NCBI GenBank assembly: GCA_054601695.1
Contig: BAAHQB010000016.1
Span: 1,302,001 to 1,366,000 of the forward strand
DNA: 64,000 nt
Direction of reading: 5' to 3'
Origin: Amorphochlora amoebiformis
Lineage: Eukaryota > Cercozoa > Chlorarachniophyceae
Part shown: positions 1-53,497 of the stretch, piece by piece
How positions within the stretch are numbered: the first letter of the stretch is position 1
Layout of the letters: each line of letters opens with the position of its first letter
Translations under genes and position numbers: made by a program
Notes under the pieces: generated by a model
The model's input: only the letters and a program-made list of their open reading frames with translations
What the model was told of the DNA's origin: nothing
Database searches by the model: none

Positions 1-2
1 TA

Positions 3-34
<32 letters not shown>

Positions 35-70
35 TTAGAATATAAAATATATAAACATAAGAACATATTT

Positions 71-104
<34 letters not shown>

Positions 105-267
105 CATTGTACATATACACATGCAATATATATATATACACACACACACATATGTATGTATATATATATATATATGTATATATGTACACACATATAAATA
201 GATACACATAGGTATACATACATACATATATAAACACGATAATAAATATTCAACGAAATACCTGCGT
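1..267. repeat. AT/CA microsatellite 3' of the transporter gene
   Basis: (TA)n with short CA runs downstream of the transporter stop codon at 268-270. No coding sequence or RNA gene is apparent; any 3' untranslated region and polyadenylation site would lie here. Confidence 0.7.
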
Positions 268-16621
<16,354 letters not shown>

Positions 16622-17158
16622 GGCTGAAATAAATAATGAATAATTCTGGGATAAAAATCTCGATACCCAACCCAGGACAGGGAATCTTGGAGCCAAAATA
16701 ATTTCCCAATTAATTATCGACGCGACGTATTCGTCAACATCGATAAATGACAGTTTTTATATCACAGTTGATCGTCAGGATGCAGAAGGGGGTTGACAAA
16801 CCGTGATACGACTCCACGGACTGTCATAAGGGGGGAAAACAGCATACAGATTATTTACCAGACTTACGATGATATCACGAGGTGGAGGTGATCGACTGGG
16901 GGGATGAATACCAAAGATGGATCTTTACGCGGAGCTTTATCTGCGCCCTTCTCCATCGCAGAGAGGGAGGAGGACTACTCGACACGTGTCCAGGAATGAC
17001 ACACTTGACACGTGTCCAGTTGGTTAGGTCACGATCTTTGGTCACAAGTCAGTCGGCGGGAGAAAATGATGGAGGGCGTAAGAGAAGTCAAACCTCGGCC
17101 ATGCCCGTGACGCTCTGTTTTCTTCGATTGGCCTTGATGGTGCCTCTTAAAATATTAA
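16622..17158. promoter_or_regulatory. Divergent promoter region between transporter and PP2C genes
   Basis: About 540 bp of balanced-composition sequence between the transporter start (minus, 16621) and the first Met of the phosphatase model (plus, 17159). No TATA box stands out. It contains a pair of GACACGTGTC palindromes. If the alternative transporter start at 16696 is used, the spacer is about 460 bp. Confidence 0.55.
16981..17019. promoter_or_regulatory. Paired CACGTG palindromes (candidate bHLH/bZIP sites)
   Basis: GACACGTGTC occurs at 16981-16990 and 17007-17016. Each sits in a 13-bp direct repeat (GACACGTGTCCAG) with a 26-bp offset. The CACGTG core is the classic E-box/G-box bound by bHLH or bZIP factors in many eukaryotes. 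The pair lies 140-180 bp upstream of the phosphatase Met and 360-400 bp from the transporter start. Function is inferred. Confidence 0.55.
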
Positions 17159-38766
<21,608 letters not shown>

Positions 38767-38949
38767 ACTCGATAAGATCAGTGTCACACATCGGCAACGG
38801 GATAACCCGTCGACCAAAATTTCGGTTCATTGTAGACGTGCTTGCCTGCGTGCTTCAATTATATTTTAACTACGATCTCTTCCTCGCGGTATATCTGAAT
38901 ATCAGCTGTTTACTCATGTATGCTATAAATGATTTATTGATAAAAATAC

Positions 38950-38992
<43 letters not shown>

Positions 38993-39363
38993 TGTATATC
39001 ATACAATACATTTAGAAGTAAACACATAATCATATGAGATACTATGATATATAATATTACACACTACATATGATATCAACTTGTATGTATATATATATAT
39101 ATATAGTATATGTATAGTATATACATATATATATATATATATAAATGAAAATGTATGTATTCAATAACAAAGATGTGTTTACATGATATATATATGTATG
39201 TATATATATGTATCTATATATATATATATATATATGTACATATACTATATATGTGTATGTAAAAACTATATATATACATACACACACATACACATATACA
39301 CATATATATATACATATATATATACACACATGTTTATACGATACATACATATACATATACATG

Positions 39364-39404
<41 letters not shown>

Positions 39405-39568
39405 GTATATAATGCACATATCATGCATCCTATCCAATATAATAATATACATATGTGTATATATATATATATATGTATACATATATATATATATATGTAT
39501 ATGTATATACATATATGTACTGAGAAAAGAAGAGAGACATAAACACAAGGAAAAAGCAAATATAGAGA

Positions 39569-39616
<48 letters not shown>

Positions 39617-40256
39617 TATATATATATATATTGTGTATATATACAGAGAGAGAAAATGTATACAGAGAGACAGACGAATGAAGGAGAGAAGTGGAGGATA
39701 CATACATATTTATTATGTGTGTATATTTATAGATGCACACACACATATATAAAAACATATATATATATATATATACTTACGGTATCCGATATTATATATA
39801 TACATACTATGATACGTGATACGTGATAAAACAAGTATTCATGATGTATACATATGTATACTACGTCATATAGTAAATTATCTACATCACGCTGCTGTAT
39901 CCATATATAAATATAGACTATACTATAGTTTGACATTATAGCCGCGTATGTAAAACTTTCATCGTGATAAATAGAATATACATGTACATACATATATATA
40001 TATACATACATATATATATATATATATGTATATATAAATATATATGTTAAATAAATAAATGTAAACCATGATACTTATATTATAGAGTGTGTGTGTATGT
40101 GCATATGTGTATATAATATAAATATGTATATATATATATATACATATTATATACGTGTGTGTGTTGTATATCTGCATATATATAATATATATATATATAT
40201 ATACATATTTACATATGTACATCTATATATATATATATATATATTTGAATATATAT

Positions 40257-40292
<36 letters not shown>

Positions 40293-40365
40293 CATATATA
40301 CATATATATATACATACATATATATATATATACATATTTATAATATATCTATATATATATATATT

Positions 40366-40425
<60 letters not shown>

Positions 40426-40433
40426 TACATATG

Positions 40434-40466
<33 letters not shown>

Positions 40467-40505
40467 GTCTGTGTGTATATATATGTATAATAGGTTATCT
40501 ATTTA

Positions 40506-40547
<42 letters not shown>

Positions 40548-41407
40548 CTATATAGTATATGTAAACAGATTTTTGTGTAAGACTTGTTTCACGGATGTGG
40601 CTGGCCTTTAATTGACTGTCAATAAGTGCTATACGTTGTTTCTATACACATTTCCTGGTAGGCAAATATCGAAATTTATATGTAGATCTTTTGTAGAATC
40701 ATTGGGCTCCTTCGTGAAGAATTCTTAGAGTAAGTTTTCACCCGCCCTGCCCTACGCATTCCCTCACCTAAAAGCAATTCACTGAACCAACTCTTTTCAT
40801 CCATTAGACGCAGCCCGTAGATCTGTCACGGTGTCAACCATAACCCTGAGTCCTGTTCCTTATCTCCGCTCACAGGAGCCTTTTTGCAACGTTCATTCAC
40901 AAAGGTTTGAACGTTGCATGTGTGTGGGAAGTCCGAGAAAGGAGGAATATGGCCCGTTGAATTTACTGCTATTAATAAAAAGGAAGCCCACCTCCTGAAA
41001 AAAATATAAGTGAATTTAAGCGGTGCGATTAAGTCCTCTATCATCGCCCGCTGCTTGTATCCCGCCGGACCATGAACCTGTCACCAGACTGAATACCAGC
41101 CACTCGATTTGATTATGGCGTGTATTTGTAACCAGTTACAAACTGCATTTTTGGCACTAGATGCTTCTACTTAAGTGATTTTAAACACATTGCACTATAT
41201 TCTAGTCTAAAATAATGTTTCTCTTACCTTTACTATGGACTAACCCTCTTTTAAGCCCCACAGCTGTCAAACGAGTGCCAAAAATACAGTTCATCTCCCC
41301 CTTTGGGTTTTTTACGCTCCCTAAGCCACACACTAGATTTTGAGCAAAATGTAAAACTCAGATCCGCTGAATAGCTCTCCGGAAACCATGCGCGGAAGCT
41401 TGTAGGG
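38767..41407. other. Intergenic spacer between PP2C and P450 genes
   Basis: 38767-38940 is balanced sequence, probably the phosphatase 3' untranslated region. 38941-40560 is (TA)n/(CA)n array with no recognised exon. 40561-41407 is balanced sequence immediately before the P450 Met and may hold its promoter, 5' untranslated region or an undetected 5' exon. The minus frame at 40826-41044 has no family signal. Confidence 0.6.
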
Positions 41408-42760
41408 ATGGTCCCCAACGACCATCCTCCCGCCGTTCTTGCTCTGGCTCTCCTGATATTTCTTTTGACCTCTAATAGTTGGATGTGGGTATATACGCAC
41501 AATATATCTCATATCTTTACTTTAGATACCCCGAAAAACTTTCCAGGAGAACCCATACTTCCGGTTTTGGCGCTTCACCACCACGTTGAGCTGATGGTGT
41601 ACGTATCAACCGTGATCACGGGGCTCATCTTCGTCGTCTTTGTAAGTCAAACCTAAACCGTGGAATAAGCGAGGGGACCTATGAGTTTTCCTTTCCTTGA
41701 GACCTTTTTGACGAGCCAAGGCAGCCGATTCCAATTCGACACGAAATCGTTTTTCGAATACCTTGCACGCCTGAATTGGTGTTTTAAACAGTCCTTGATC
41801 ACTGTCGCCGTCTGCTTCCCTGAATATTACGCGCTGTTTCTTGATACGGTCAGCCAGTATCTTGTAGCATTCCTTCTTTTCTCACATATGAAAGCTTTTC
41901 CCAGTTCTTCAATGGCATCGTGTATAAGGGTAAAACTCTAAAGGCTTTCTCAAGCCCCACGTTCCCCTTCGGCACGGTAACCTCAATGAAGAAGTTCTTA
42001 CCATATCCCCCTAACTCCTCGCGAAACTTGCCAGATTTTTCACAAGATCAACGACCCGAAGAATTGGATGGCACGCAGTCTGGAGGTACGTGTACATCGA
42101 TGAAAAAGTTGTTTGAACGTGTTTTAAAACTAACGCATCACCTCAGTTTGGGAAAGATCACAGCGGCTTCCATGTTGAGTGGGTTTTGCACAAAGCAGGT
42201 TACAAAATTGTTGTCCGTCTTCCACCACCAACATCTCGTCTGACGACCAGCTTTCATTATCAGTGTTGGTGGTAAACGATTTCGACCTTGTTCAGAAGCT
42301 CCTTGGACTGGAAATCACAATCAAGAAGACCACACGGAAGGGAGATGAGACCCTGCCAGTTCTCAAGAAGCTATTCGGGAAGGGTACCAGAACCTGTGAT
42401 TCTACTGTCCAAAGTAACACGTTACATCCCCTAGGCCTCTTCATGATTCGATCCCACGAGTGGAAGCGACAACACCGGGTTGCGACCAGAGGCATGGGTT
42501 CTAAGCATATCAAGGCCTACACACCAGTGGTGATCGAAGTTATCAAGCGGGTACACAACTCACTCCAGCTCAACCTCCCAATAACTTTACGAGTCGCCCC
42601 ACTCAGGTTGTACAAGATATTGAGAAAAAATTGGAGGGCAAGGATGAGGTAGACATAGATGTGCTAGAAATGTTCCAGAGCTTTGCGTCAGAGGTTCTCA
42701 TCGCAATTTCTCTTCTACACTTGCTATATCTCCATATTTATATAATACACACATATATAT

Positions 42761-42799
<39 letters not shown>

Positions 42800-42837
42800 T
42801 ATATATATATATATATTATATATGTGTGTATATATTG

Positions 42838-42884
<47 letters not shown>

Positions 42885-42895
42885 ATACATATTAT

Positions 42896-42937
<42 letters not shown>

Positions 42938-43106
42938 TGTAATACTGTATAATATATATATATATATATATATAAACACACACACATATATTATATATCT
43001 ATATATATATATATATTATATAATATATATATACATATTTTGATAATATGTGTGTGTAAACATGTTTCTGTTTGTATTTGTAACATTTTAATAATGAAAT
43101 ATATGC

Positions 43107-43153
<47 letters not shown>

Positions 43154-43250
43154 CATATGTAATTATATATATATACATTATATATATATATATATGTATA
43201 TATTATATTGGTATATATCTATATAAATATATATATTTACATACATACAC

Positions 43251-43290
<40 letters not shown>

Positions 43291-44341
43291 CATACATTGT
43301 ACATATACATATACTTCAACACGCAATAGTTAATCTGCCCTTCCCGAAGGGCTATTATGTATGATCATCTGAACGCCTCACCTGCAGCATTATTTACACA
43401 CATATATCAAGGTCTAACTCAAGAAAAACCTAAATTAGACTACGATGAGGATTCTGTTCGGGGGCGAACTATCTCAAGAAGATCTTCTGCGTACTGGTAC
43501 GCCTTCCAAATAATCGTTGCCAACTTTCTGGAGCTTACATAATACTTCGTCCAGGAAAAAAGTTCTGCGACTGCATTTTTGAGGGAATGCGCCCAATAAA
43601 TATGCTGACTCTATACTTCAAGTCTCCGCTCCCGGGGCCAACGAAGTTGCGTAACGATATCGATGAGCTTCATGCTATATCCAGTGAGATTGTGAAAAAA
43701 TTCCGAAAAGACATGAAGGAGAAAGACGTCGAGGAGGAAGGTGGTGCCCTCTTAAAGGCGCTTTGCCGGGCTTCGGACGAAGGGGATACACTCACCGATG
43801 AGGAAGTTGTGCACAACGTCTACGCTTTCGCCGGGGCTGGGATCGACACAACCTCCACAGGGCTGACGCATCTTATGATCACGCTTGCCGAGCGCCCTGA
43901 GATCCAAGAGAAGATGGCTGAGGAGATTCTGGCTGCGAGCAATGAACGCGATGGAAAGGACCTCACGATAGACGAATCCCTCGCTGGATTTCCCTACACC
44001 TCTGCCGTTATCAAGGAGTCATTACGTCTCTTCCCCCCTGTCGGTGCACTGCCATTCCGACACTGCACTGTGTCTAACGTCAAGCTTGGCCCCGCGACTC
44101 TGGCTAAGAACACGCCCATTTCCGCTTGGATTCCCACAACAGGTGACGAATAAGCCGATACTGATTTCCTCACCGTTGAAATCAAGCGCTCTGAATTCAC
44201 TGGTGACACAAAACATTTTTGCAGCCCGTTCTGAGTCGTGGTGGGGACCCGATGCAAAAGAATTTCGACCAGAACGCTTTTTGGAGATGAAAGAGGGCCG
44301 AAGGGGGGAATCTGTCGACATTACTCATCCTCTGGGTTCGG

Positions 44342-44419
<78 letters not shown>

Positions 44420-44459
44420 CATATGTATATACATATGTATTTGTACATGCCTAATATAT

Positions 44460-44531
<72 letters not shown>

Positions 44532-44534
44532 TAT

Positions 44535-44603
<69 letters not shown>

Positions 44604-44659
44604 CAAAGATATACATAAAAGGGTGGTGGTATGTAAGACTGTATAGTATTTTGTATGTT

Positions 44660-44708
<49 letters not shown>

Positions 44709-45155
44709 ATATAATATATATGTATATAATATACATATATAAATATAATATTTATATACATATATATATATGTATTTACATATCTATATTTACTGTATGT
44801 ATGTATTACATTATTTGGAAAATTTTATATATATAAGTATACATACGAATATATGTATACATTTACATTCAACATGTTTTTATTAAAAATGTAATATTTG
44901 TGTAAATATATACCTGTATATATAGGCGGAAAGTTCCTGACATTCTCAGGGGGAGTTCGCTCCTGTATCGGGAAGAAGTTGGCCGCAGTCGAGTTCCGGT
45001 CTATCGTAGCTATGCTCTTGGAGAAATTCGAATTTAGACTCCTTCCCGAACATGAGCATCTCGCAAAGAAAGACCAACACTGGGAAATAAATAATTTCCT
45101 CTTCAAGCCGAGAGAAGACAGGTGCTGTCTTCGGGTGAAGAGACGGGTGAACTAA
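41408..45155 (+). CDS. Cytochrome P450, about 11 exons
   Basis: Haem-thiolate monooxygenase, probably membrane-anchored by the hydrophobic N-terminus. Exons: 41408-41641, 41702-41848, 41905-41976, 42147-42237, 42264-42383, 42435-42550, 42607-42693, a piece ending at 43515 (start uncertain between about 43352 and 43447), 43584-44142, 44225-44335, 44926-45155 (stop TAA). Signatures in order: [20 protein letters not shown], a beta strand [15 protein letters not shown], the helix C region [14 protein letters not shown], helix [13 protein letters not shown], the ExxR motif [21 protein letters not shown], and the haem-binding loop [12 protein letters not shown] with its cysteine ligand. Phase closes at every join except into the eighth exon, so a small exon there may be missed. 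The first two exons rest on phase and hydrophobicity alone. The family within P450s, and the substrate, cannot be assigned. Confidence 0.85.
42238..42263 (+). other. Ultra-short 26-nt intron in the P450 gene
   Basis: GTCTGACGACCAGCTTTCATTATCAG separates exons 42147-42237 and 42264-42383. Removing it restores a P450 strand continuing RLPPPTS into LLVVNDFDL, whereas reading through changes frame. Neighbouring introns in this gene are 51-82 nt. Using a donor at 42199 instead would give a 65-nt intron but delete a conserved strand. Confidence 0.6.
44926..45155 (+). other. P450 haem-binding terminal exon
   Basis: This exon begins at a TATATAG acceptor and is reached across a 590-nt (TA)n intron. 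It encodes [18 protein letters not shown], the cysteine-containing haem loop, then helix L and the C-terminal strands, ending RVKRRVN and TAA. The preceding exon (44225-44335) supplies PERF, and the joined codon is GGC. Confidence 0.9.
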
Positions 45156-45720
45156 TTGGGGTACGCGTCAGGATCTTCTAGTCGAGTATACAAATACATT
45201 AATTGGGAAGCTTATGATATCTTTTTCAGTGTTGTTTTTCGATTTCGAATTTCTATCATTTGCAAAAATCATTACACAGTTACTACATGTATTGACTATC
45301 TAGACTACGCAGGTATATTTATGTATATCTAGTATATACACATATATCTAGTATATATCTAGTATATATCTAGATATATATATATATATATACATATATC
45401 TAGATATATATATGTGTGTGTATTCATAGTATATCTCAGCACAGTACATGCTGGATCCTCTAGATCTCTAGGATAATGCAATGGATTGAATATCTAGATA
45501 TCTAGTGTATCAAGCCTTCGAGTGCGTATATATAGCACACGTCTAGACGTTTTCGTAGAGAAAAGTGTATATTGATTAGTAGAATATTAGGATATCTCGA
45601 TGCACGCATGACTCATTAATTAAGTTTGTACCTATGATTCAATAATTACAATATCTACTAGATTTCAAGGCATTACGACAGACGCATCCTCTAGAGGTTG
45701 GAGCTCGAGACTTCCTTGGG
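45156..45720. other. Convergent intergenic region with TCTAGATAT repeats
   Basis: A 565-bp spacer between the P450 stop (plus) and the Syo1-like stop (minus). About 45300-45420 holds repeated TCTAGTATATA and CTAGATATA motifs. Further CTAGA motifs follow to about 45560. Both 3' untranslated regions must end here. Confidence 0.65.
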
Positions 45721-46098
45721 CTAGGCATGGTCGAGCTTGTACTGGACAAATTCTTGGAGATTTTCAAATAACTCCGAGTGATGTTCCTGGGACATTTCAT
45801 CCAGCTTTCTGCCCTCCCTGAAAGTTTTAGGTCTAAAATAAATTTTGGATTAATAAATGTAGTATACACATATTCACACATTGAAATATATACAGGTACA
45901 ATTATAATATATACAAATTACATATATATATATTATATACATATATATTTACATGCGCATGAATATAAAGATACCTGTACACGTGTGTATATATGCCTAT
46001 AGATATTTATATTTACTAGATATGTATGTGATATATATATATATATATATATATTGTATTAATTTGCTCACACATAAGTGTATCTAGTGTGTATAATA

Positions 46099-46131
<33 letters not shown>

Positions 46132-46289
46132 ACATACATACACACATATCAAATATATATAGCTTACTCATGTATTGGTATTAATACTATGACCGTTACG
46201 AATATTTAAATTATAAATTTATAAATTTATATTTACATGTAATTTACGTATGCATTAATACATGTACATATTACATGTATAACATATTA

Positions 46290-46352
<63 letters not shown>

Positions 46353-46606
46353 CATATATATGTAGACATATGCAATATATACTTAAGATGGTATAATGCT
46401 AAAAGATATAATATATATATATATATATATATATTATTAAATATTAGATGCAAGCAAATATGTGTAAACCCAGCGTTTATATATTTACTTAACAGTTTCT
46501 GTATAAAGTATACATAAATATGTATGTATACACATACTTGTACATACATATATAAATATACACACGCACATATATATATATATATATATATAATATATAT
46601 ATTGAG

Positions 46607-46645
<39 letters not shown>

Positions 46646-48592
46646 TATATATATATATATGTATCATCCTTGTGTGTATACATAAACACATATTAACCAA
46701 AAATGCTTTTACATAAATACCCGGAGCGTAATCTTGCCTCATAAACAGATGCGAACTCACCAAGTCGTTTTACGAGCCTCAACGACTGTTATACGGGTTA
46801 TAGTCAAAACACAGGAACCCATTTAGCTAGCTGAGATAGAGAGTAAAGAGAGAGAGAGGAGAGAGAGTGACTGACACAGAGACGGTGTAAGCAATTCCAT
46901 CCTTACTTTTTGCTCGTCGAGGAAAACATGATCCTCCGAGTAGAGGTCTATCAAGCCCTCGATCGCTGCTCCGATCACCTGTGTTGGATTCCGAGATTCA
47001 CACTCTCAGTACTCACAGGAACAAGGGCAAACGTATCTAGAGCACGACTGGTTCATATCGAATGGCTTAAAACATATCTATCTACATATGTAGAATTTTA
47101 TTTAAAAATATCTGTACATTTAATGTACACGCGATAAAATGCATGTATATGTATGTGTATATTATATATATATATATATATATATTAATATTATATATAC
47201 AATATAACTTAAATATATACAGATATGTATATTGTACAAACATGTAAAAGAAATCTACACAATATGTTCTATTATACTATGTATATATGTAAAAATATAC
47301 ATGTGTTATATATTCGCGCTATATATATTCGTGCTATCAACCTCGAGACTTGGATCTCCTTTACCATCCAGAGCGGCGAGGAGAGTTTCTATTTTAGGTA
47401 TACATGTACATAATATGTATACATTTACATACCCGAAAATTTACATATATTTTAATCCATAATATGTACAAATTTAATGGAAAAATAGCAGATGTTGGAT
47501 AAGTATATATTATGCAGATATACACGTATACGTATACATATGTACATGGGTATTTACAAACGTGTAAACATGCATCTATATATATATATATATAGTATAC
47601 ATAAATATAAATACATGTATCTACACATGTATATATATTTATAAATATGATGTATCTAAATATAATATATATATATATATATATAAGTTATTCTTGTATT
47701 ACTTTGTTATATCAAACGCATTTATGTATACGCATATAAAGACATATACATATATATATATATATATATTTATATGCATGTATATTAGTATGTATATGAA
47801 GACATATATGCATATAAATTTATATATATATGCATGTATATATATTATAAATAATATATGTAAATATATGTATACACATATACATACAAATATACATATA
47901 TATATATATATATATGCATGTATATATATATATATATACAGATACACACATATATATATATATATCAATATATATATATATATATAATATACACATAATA
48001 TGTATATATATATATATTATATATTGTATATGTATATACATATGTATATGTATATATATAGTTAGTGTGTATAAAGATATATATGTACATATATTATATA
48101 TATATATATATATACATTATATAGTATATGTAAACATACGTATACATATGTACATATATATAATATATATATATATATATATACATATATAAATTATATA
48201 GTGCATATATAAATATATATATGTATGTACATGATATATATATATATATATGTGTATATACATACATCTTTATAAATGTTATAATGCATATGATAGATAT
48301 AATAGAGGGAACATTCCACATCAAAACAAAATAGTTTGCATATTTAATATATATATATATATATTCATATTATACATACATATATACATATATATACATT
48401 CATATTATACATAAATATATATATATATATATGTACACATTTATATATATATATATATATAGAATATATATGCATTTGTGCGTGTTTTATGTCACATGAG
48501 TAAGTTTGTACGCTATGTTTACGCACCTCCAATCTTGATATTGGAATTCTTCATACTCGGGGTGAGACCCTGAGCATACACAACATATTATA

Positions 48593-48654
<62 letters not shown>

Positions 48655-48810
48655 TAATATATATATATACATATATGTACAATGTAAATATATACATATA
48701 TAGACACATATCTATTTACATATGTACACAGTATAAATATGTATATTGTGTATCTATATACTATTTTTCACATACCAAAATATCTATATATATATATATA
48801 TATACAACAT

Positions 48811-48842
<32 letters not shown>

Positions 48843-48884
48843 CTATATATACGTATATATATATACATATGTAGGTATACATAC

Positions 48885-48924
<40 letters not shown>

Positions 48925-48935
48925 GGTATACATAC

Positions 48936-48980
<45 letters not shown>

Positions 48981-49688
48981 TATATACATATAATATATAT
49001 ATATATATGAATATATATTACGTTTAATACTTTGTATTGATGTTGTGCTACATTTGTATCATACCCAGACATATATGCATATACTTGTATATATATGCAT
49101 ATGTATACACATATATATATATATATATGCATGCATATACATATATATGTCTATGTATATAAATATATATATGTATACATATTTATATATATATATATAT
49201 ATAGATATATTATGTATAAATATATATATATATATGTGTGTGTATATATATTATACATATGCATACATGCAAATATATATATATATATATATATATGTAA
49301 ATTATATATATATATATATAATTATATGTATATGTGAACTTATATATATATATACATATACATATATTATATATATATATATGCATATATATATATATAT
49401 TTATATATTATATTTATATATAAATTTGTATATATATATATATATATAATGTAAATTTACGTATTTAATATAAATAAATTATATATGTATATGTTTTCAT
49501 GATTTTATGTATAAATATGTGTATATACATACATTTTTATACGTATGCATGTAGATATACATATATTGTATATATGTATGTATATATATATACATATATA
49601 TATATATATGTATATATATATGTATATAGGTATATTATATACATATATGTACATATATGTATGTATATATGTATATATGTATATAGGC

Positions 49689-49743
<55 letters not shown>

Positions 49744-50824
49744 GTATATACATATATGTATATATATATTTATATATATGTATATAAGATATATATATAT
49801 ATGTGTGTGTACCTACATATATATGTTATTATGTTAGGATGTATACAGGTATTTATATATGGAAATTGGGTGTATATTTTTAATAGATCATTGGAATGTC
49901 ATGCGAAAAGTGATATGTAACGTGGAAAGAACGTCACCGCGCTTGACAGTGCCATGAGGCAATACGCCCGTGTCTCTGAAGTCTTTCCACCTCTCTGATA
50001 ACCCAACCCCAGACAAGAAATAAGATCGTAAGTTCAATAACACAAGGTTAGATTCTCCAGAGTTAATAACAGTCATTTATGACCGAGAGTTGGGATAGGA
50101 GAGCATGATCGGGGAGAGCTACACATCTTTTCTTGACCTATACGAGAAATCCAGGTATAAAAAATAAGCGCACTAGCAAGGCATCGAGCCATTAGGGTCA
50201 AAGAGAGAGGAGATAGGAGGGCACAAAAAGAGGGAACAGGGTCTAACAAGCGAGAGATCGAGAAAGATAGAAAGATATGTGTAGAGCGACAAGTAGAAAG
50301 AAAAGCGTACAGAGAAGGGGTCGGGGGTCTACCAGCTGCCAAATGACAGCACATGAAGACTCCATTTGGCGAGCGAGTAGTGATTTCGATGAGGTCTTAC
50401 TGTACTCCCCGTCTGTACTGCACATCGATTGCATCCAGGACCCCAAGCTGGAGAAGATACCCGACATATCGCCTGCAAAAGAGTTCCGAGAGGTTGAGGT
50501 TAAGGTTTGGCGGTTAGAGAGAAGAGAACATGAAAGTGAGATAGGGAAGGAAAAGAGATAGGAAGGGCGAGGTAGAAGGAGAGGAAGGAGGAACAAGAGT
50601 GACGAGAGCGAGGAGATAGGCTTTGGTTTACCGAGATCTTTTTTATCTAGGTGTAAGGTAAGGTTGAAGAAACACTGCAGAACTCGAACCGAAAGCGATC
50701 GAATCAATCGCCCTATTCTGATCGCTTGGTTCTAATATAATTTACTATATGTGTATAAACATTCATAAATAATACAATATACATATACATATATATATAT
50801 ATATATGCATATATACACCCATAC

Positions 50825-50862
<38 letters not shown>

Positions 50863-51007
50863 ACATATATATATATATAATATATATATACATATATATA
50901 ATGTATATATATATATAATATATACATATATATATATATGTATATATATAAACATATGTAAATATGAATGTTATATTAAATTATTTTTATATGTATAATA
51001 TGTATCT

Positions 51008-51042
<35 letters not shown>

Positions 51043-51263
51043 GCCCATATTGCTAAAGATCTTGGGGAAAAAGGATTCAAAGAGCCCAATGAAGGATTTC
51101 CCTTATTGCTGAAGAGCTTGTTAGACTTAATATTGGAGTAGCTGCAGCCAAAGGGAATTTACAAGCCGAAGTAATCTAGCACGATACTTTAGTCCCACAA
51201 AATCAACTACAAACAAGAAACCACACTTCTACTGAAGAAGAGGGTGCAACAACAGCAACATAT

Positions 51264-51321
<58 letters not shown>

Positions 51322-51433
51322 GTATGTATACACATTAATCTATATATACATGTTGTCCTATACATGTGTACTTTTATGTACATTTTTATGTATATATACA
51401 CGCATATATATATATATATATATATAAATGTAA

Positions 51434-51464
<31 letters not shown>

Positions 51465-52101
51465 TGCGTGTGTTTAGATATACATAAATAGATATGGTAT
51501 ATGCATACATTTATAAATTACATCTATCTACCATTGGAATTTCTTGTTTAAGGACAGCCCAAGCCTTACTCAACAGATTGACCTGAGCGAATCATAATAC
51601 GTATTTATATATGTTTTCATAAATCTAAATAATGTAGATTATATTTGTTTTCATGAATGTAAATGATATAGATTCAGATAATATGTAAAAATACATATAC
51701 ATGTAATATATATACTATATATAATATATATATATATACATATATATACATATATGTATGTATACATACATACATAAATATGTATATATTCTGAAAATAA
51801 TATATTGTATGCATATATATATTATATTATACATATATATATGTATATATATATGTAAATTTTATATATATATATATATGTATATATATTGCATATTACC
51901 GATACTAAAGTACAAATGATATACACTAAAATACATACATACATATATATATATATATTTATGTATATATAATATATATATAGATTCATACACATATATA
52001 TATATATATTGTGTGTGTTTATGTATGTATATATATATCTATCTATATATTTAGTGATTTATATATTGCTAAATGTATATATATATATATATATAATATA
52101 T

Positions 52102-52138
<37 letters not shown>

Positions 52139-52821
52139 CACACACACATACATATACATATATATATATATATATATATATGCATGTATATTTATATTTT
52201 CATACTTATATTGAATATATATATATATATATTTACATCTATCTATATGTATACATATTATGTTTCAAATGTAATATAAATGTAGAAAGATACTTTATAC
52301 ATTTATTTACACTAGTACATAAACATGTATGTACATATGTAGATACTCTGTGTACATCCATTTACACACATACACATATTTATACATACATGTATATATA
52401 TATATATATTATATATGTACATATATATATATATATATAGGTATAGGTATATATATATATAATATGTGTGTGTGTGTATTTACAATGCAGTATTGTGTAC
52501 ATATAACATATATATATATATATATTATATTTTACATGTAATATATATATATATATATATATATACGCACATGTATGTATATGGTTCCATTAATGTATAC
52601 GCAAATATAATAAATATATTTATGTATATATATAACATATGTATATATATATATATATTATATAATACCTTATTCCCTAAAGACACGCCTGGGAGGATTG
52701 ATATATGTAAGTTTCAAGTTCAAACTAGACCTAATGGGCTTTGAGTTACCAGTTGTTGGTCTAAGGCCTGAGAGTGCATAACTAGCGGACATTGTATCTT
52801 GAAATAGTACACCCTTTTATA

Positions 52822-52859
<38 letters not shown>

Positions 52860-52917
52860 CACAACATACACACATACACACACACACATATAAATATACA
52901 TACACACACATATATAT

Positions 52918-52957
<40 letters not shown>

Positions 52958-53066
52958 GCAGAAATATGTACTAATTTGAATATACATAATATATATATAT
53001 ATATGTATATATATAGTATGCAACACACACACATACACACATATGTATGTATTTTTAAACGTATTA

Positions 53067-53101
<35 letters not shown>

Positions 53102-53206
53102 ACACATACATTATACATACACACATATACATATATAAATGTAACATATACATATATATGTATATAAATATAGCATGTATACATATATAACATATGTAAT
53201 ATTTAC

Positions 53207-53244
<38 letters not shown>

Positions 53245-53375
53245 GTATACATATATCACTTTTTTGGTACATGGACATTTACATACATAACAATTACGTA
53301 TACTCACAAGGACAGAAAGGGCGATGAGAGAGAGTGAGAGAGAGAGACGCACAGATAGGCGAGAGCAGAAGGGGG

Positions 53376-53410
<35 letters not shown>

Positions 53411-53442
53411 AAATATGTATAATATATATATATATATATATG

Positions 53443-53497
<55 letters not shown>

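Noticed and set aside
40826-41044. 73-residue minus frame upstream of the P450
   Set aside because: No family features and no supporting splice chain; probably chance in balanced-composition spacer.
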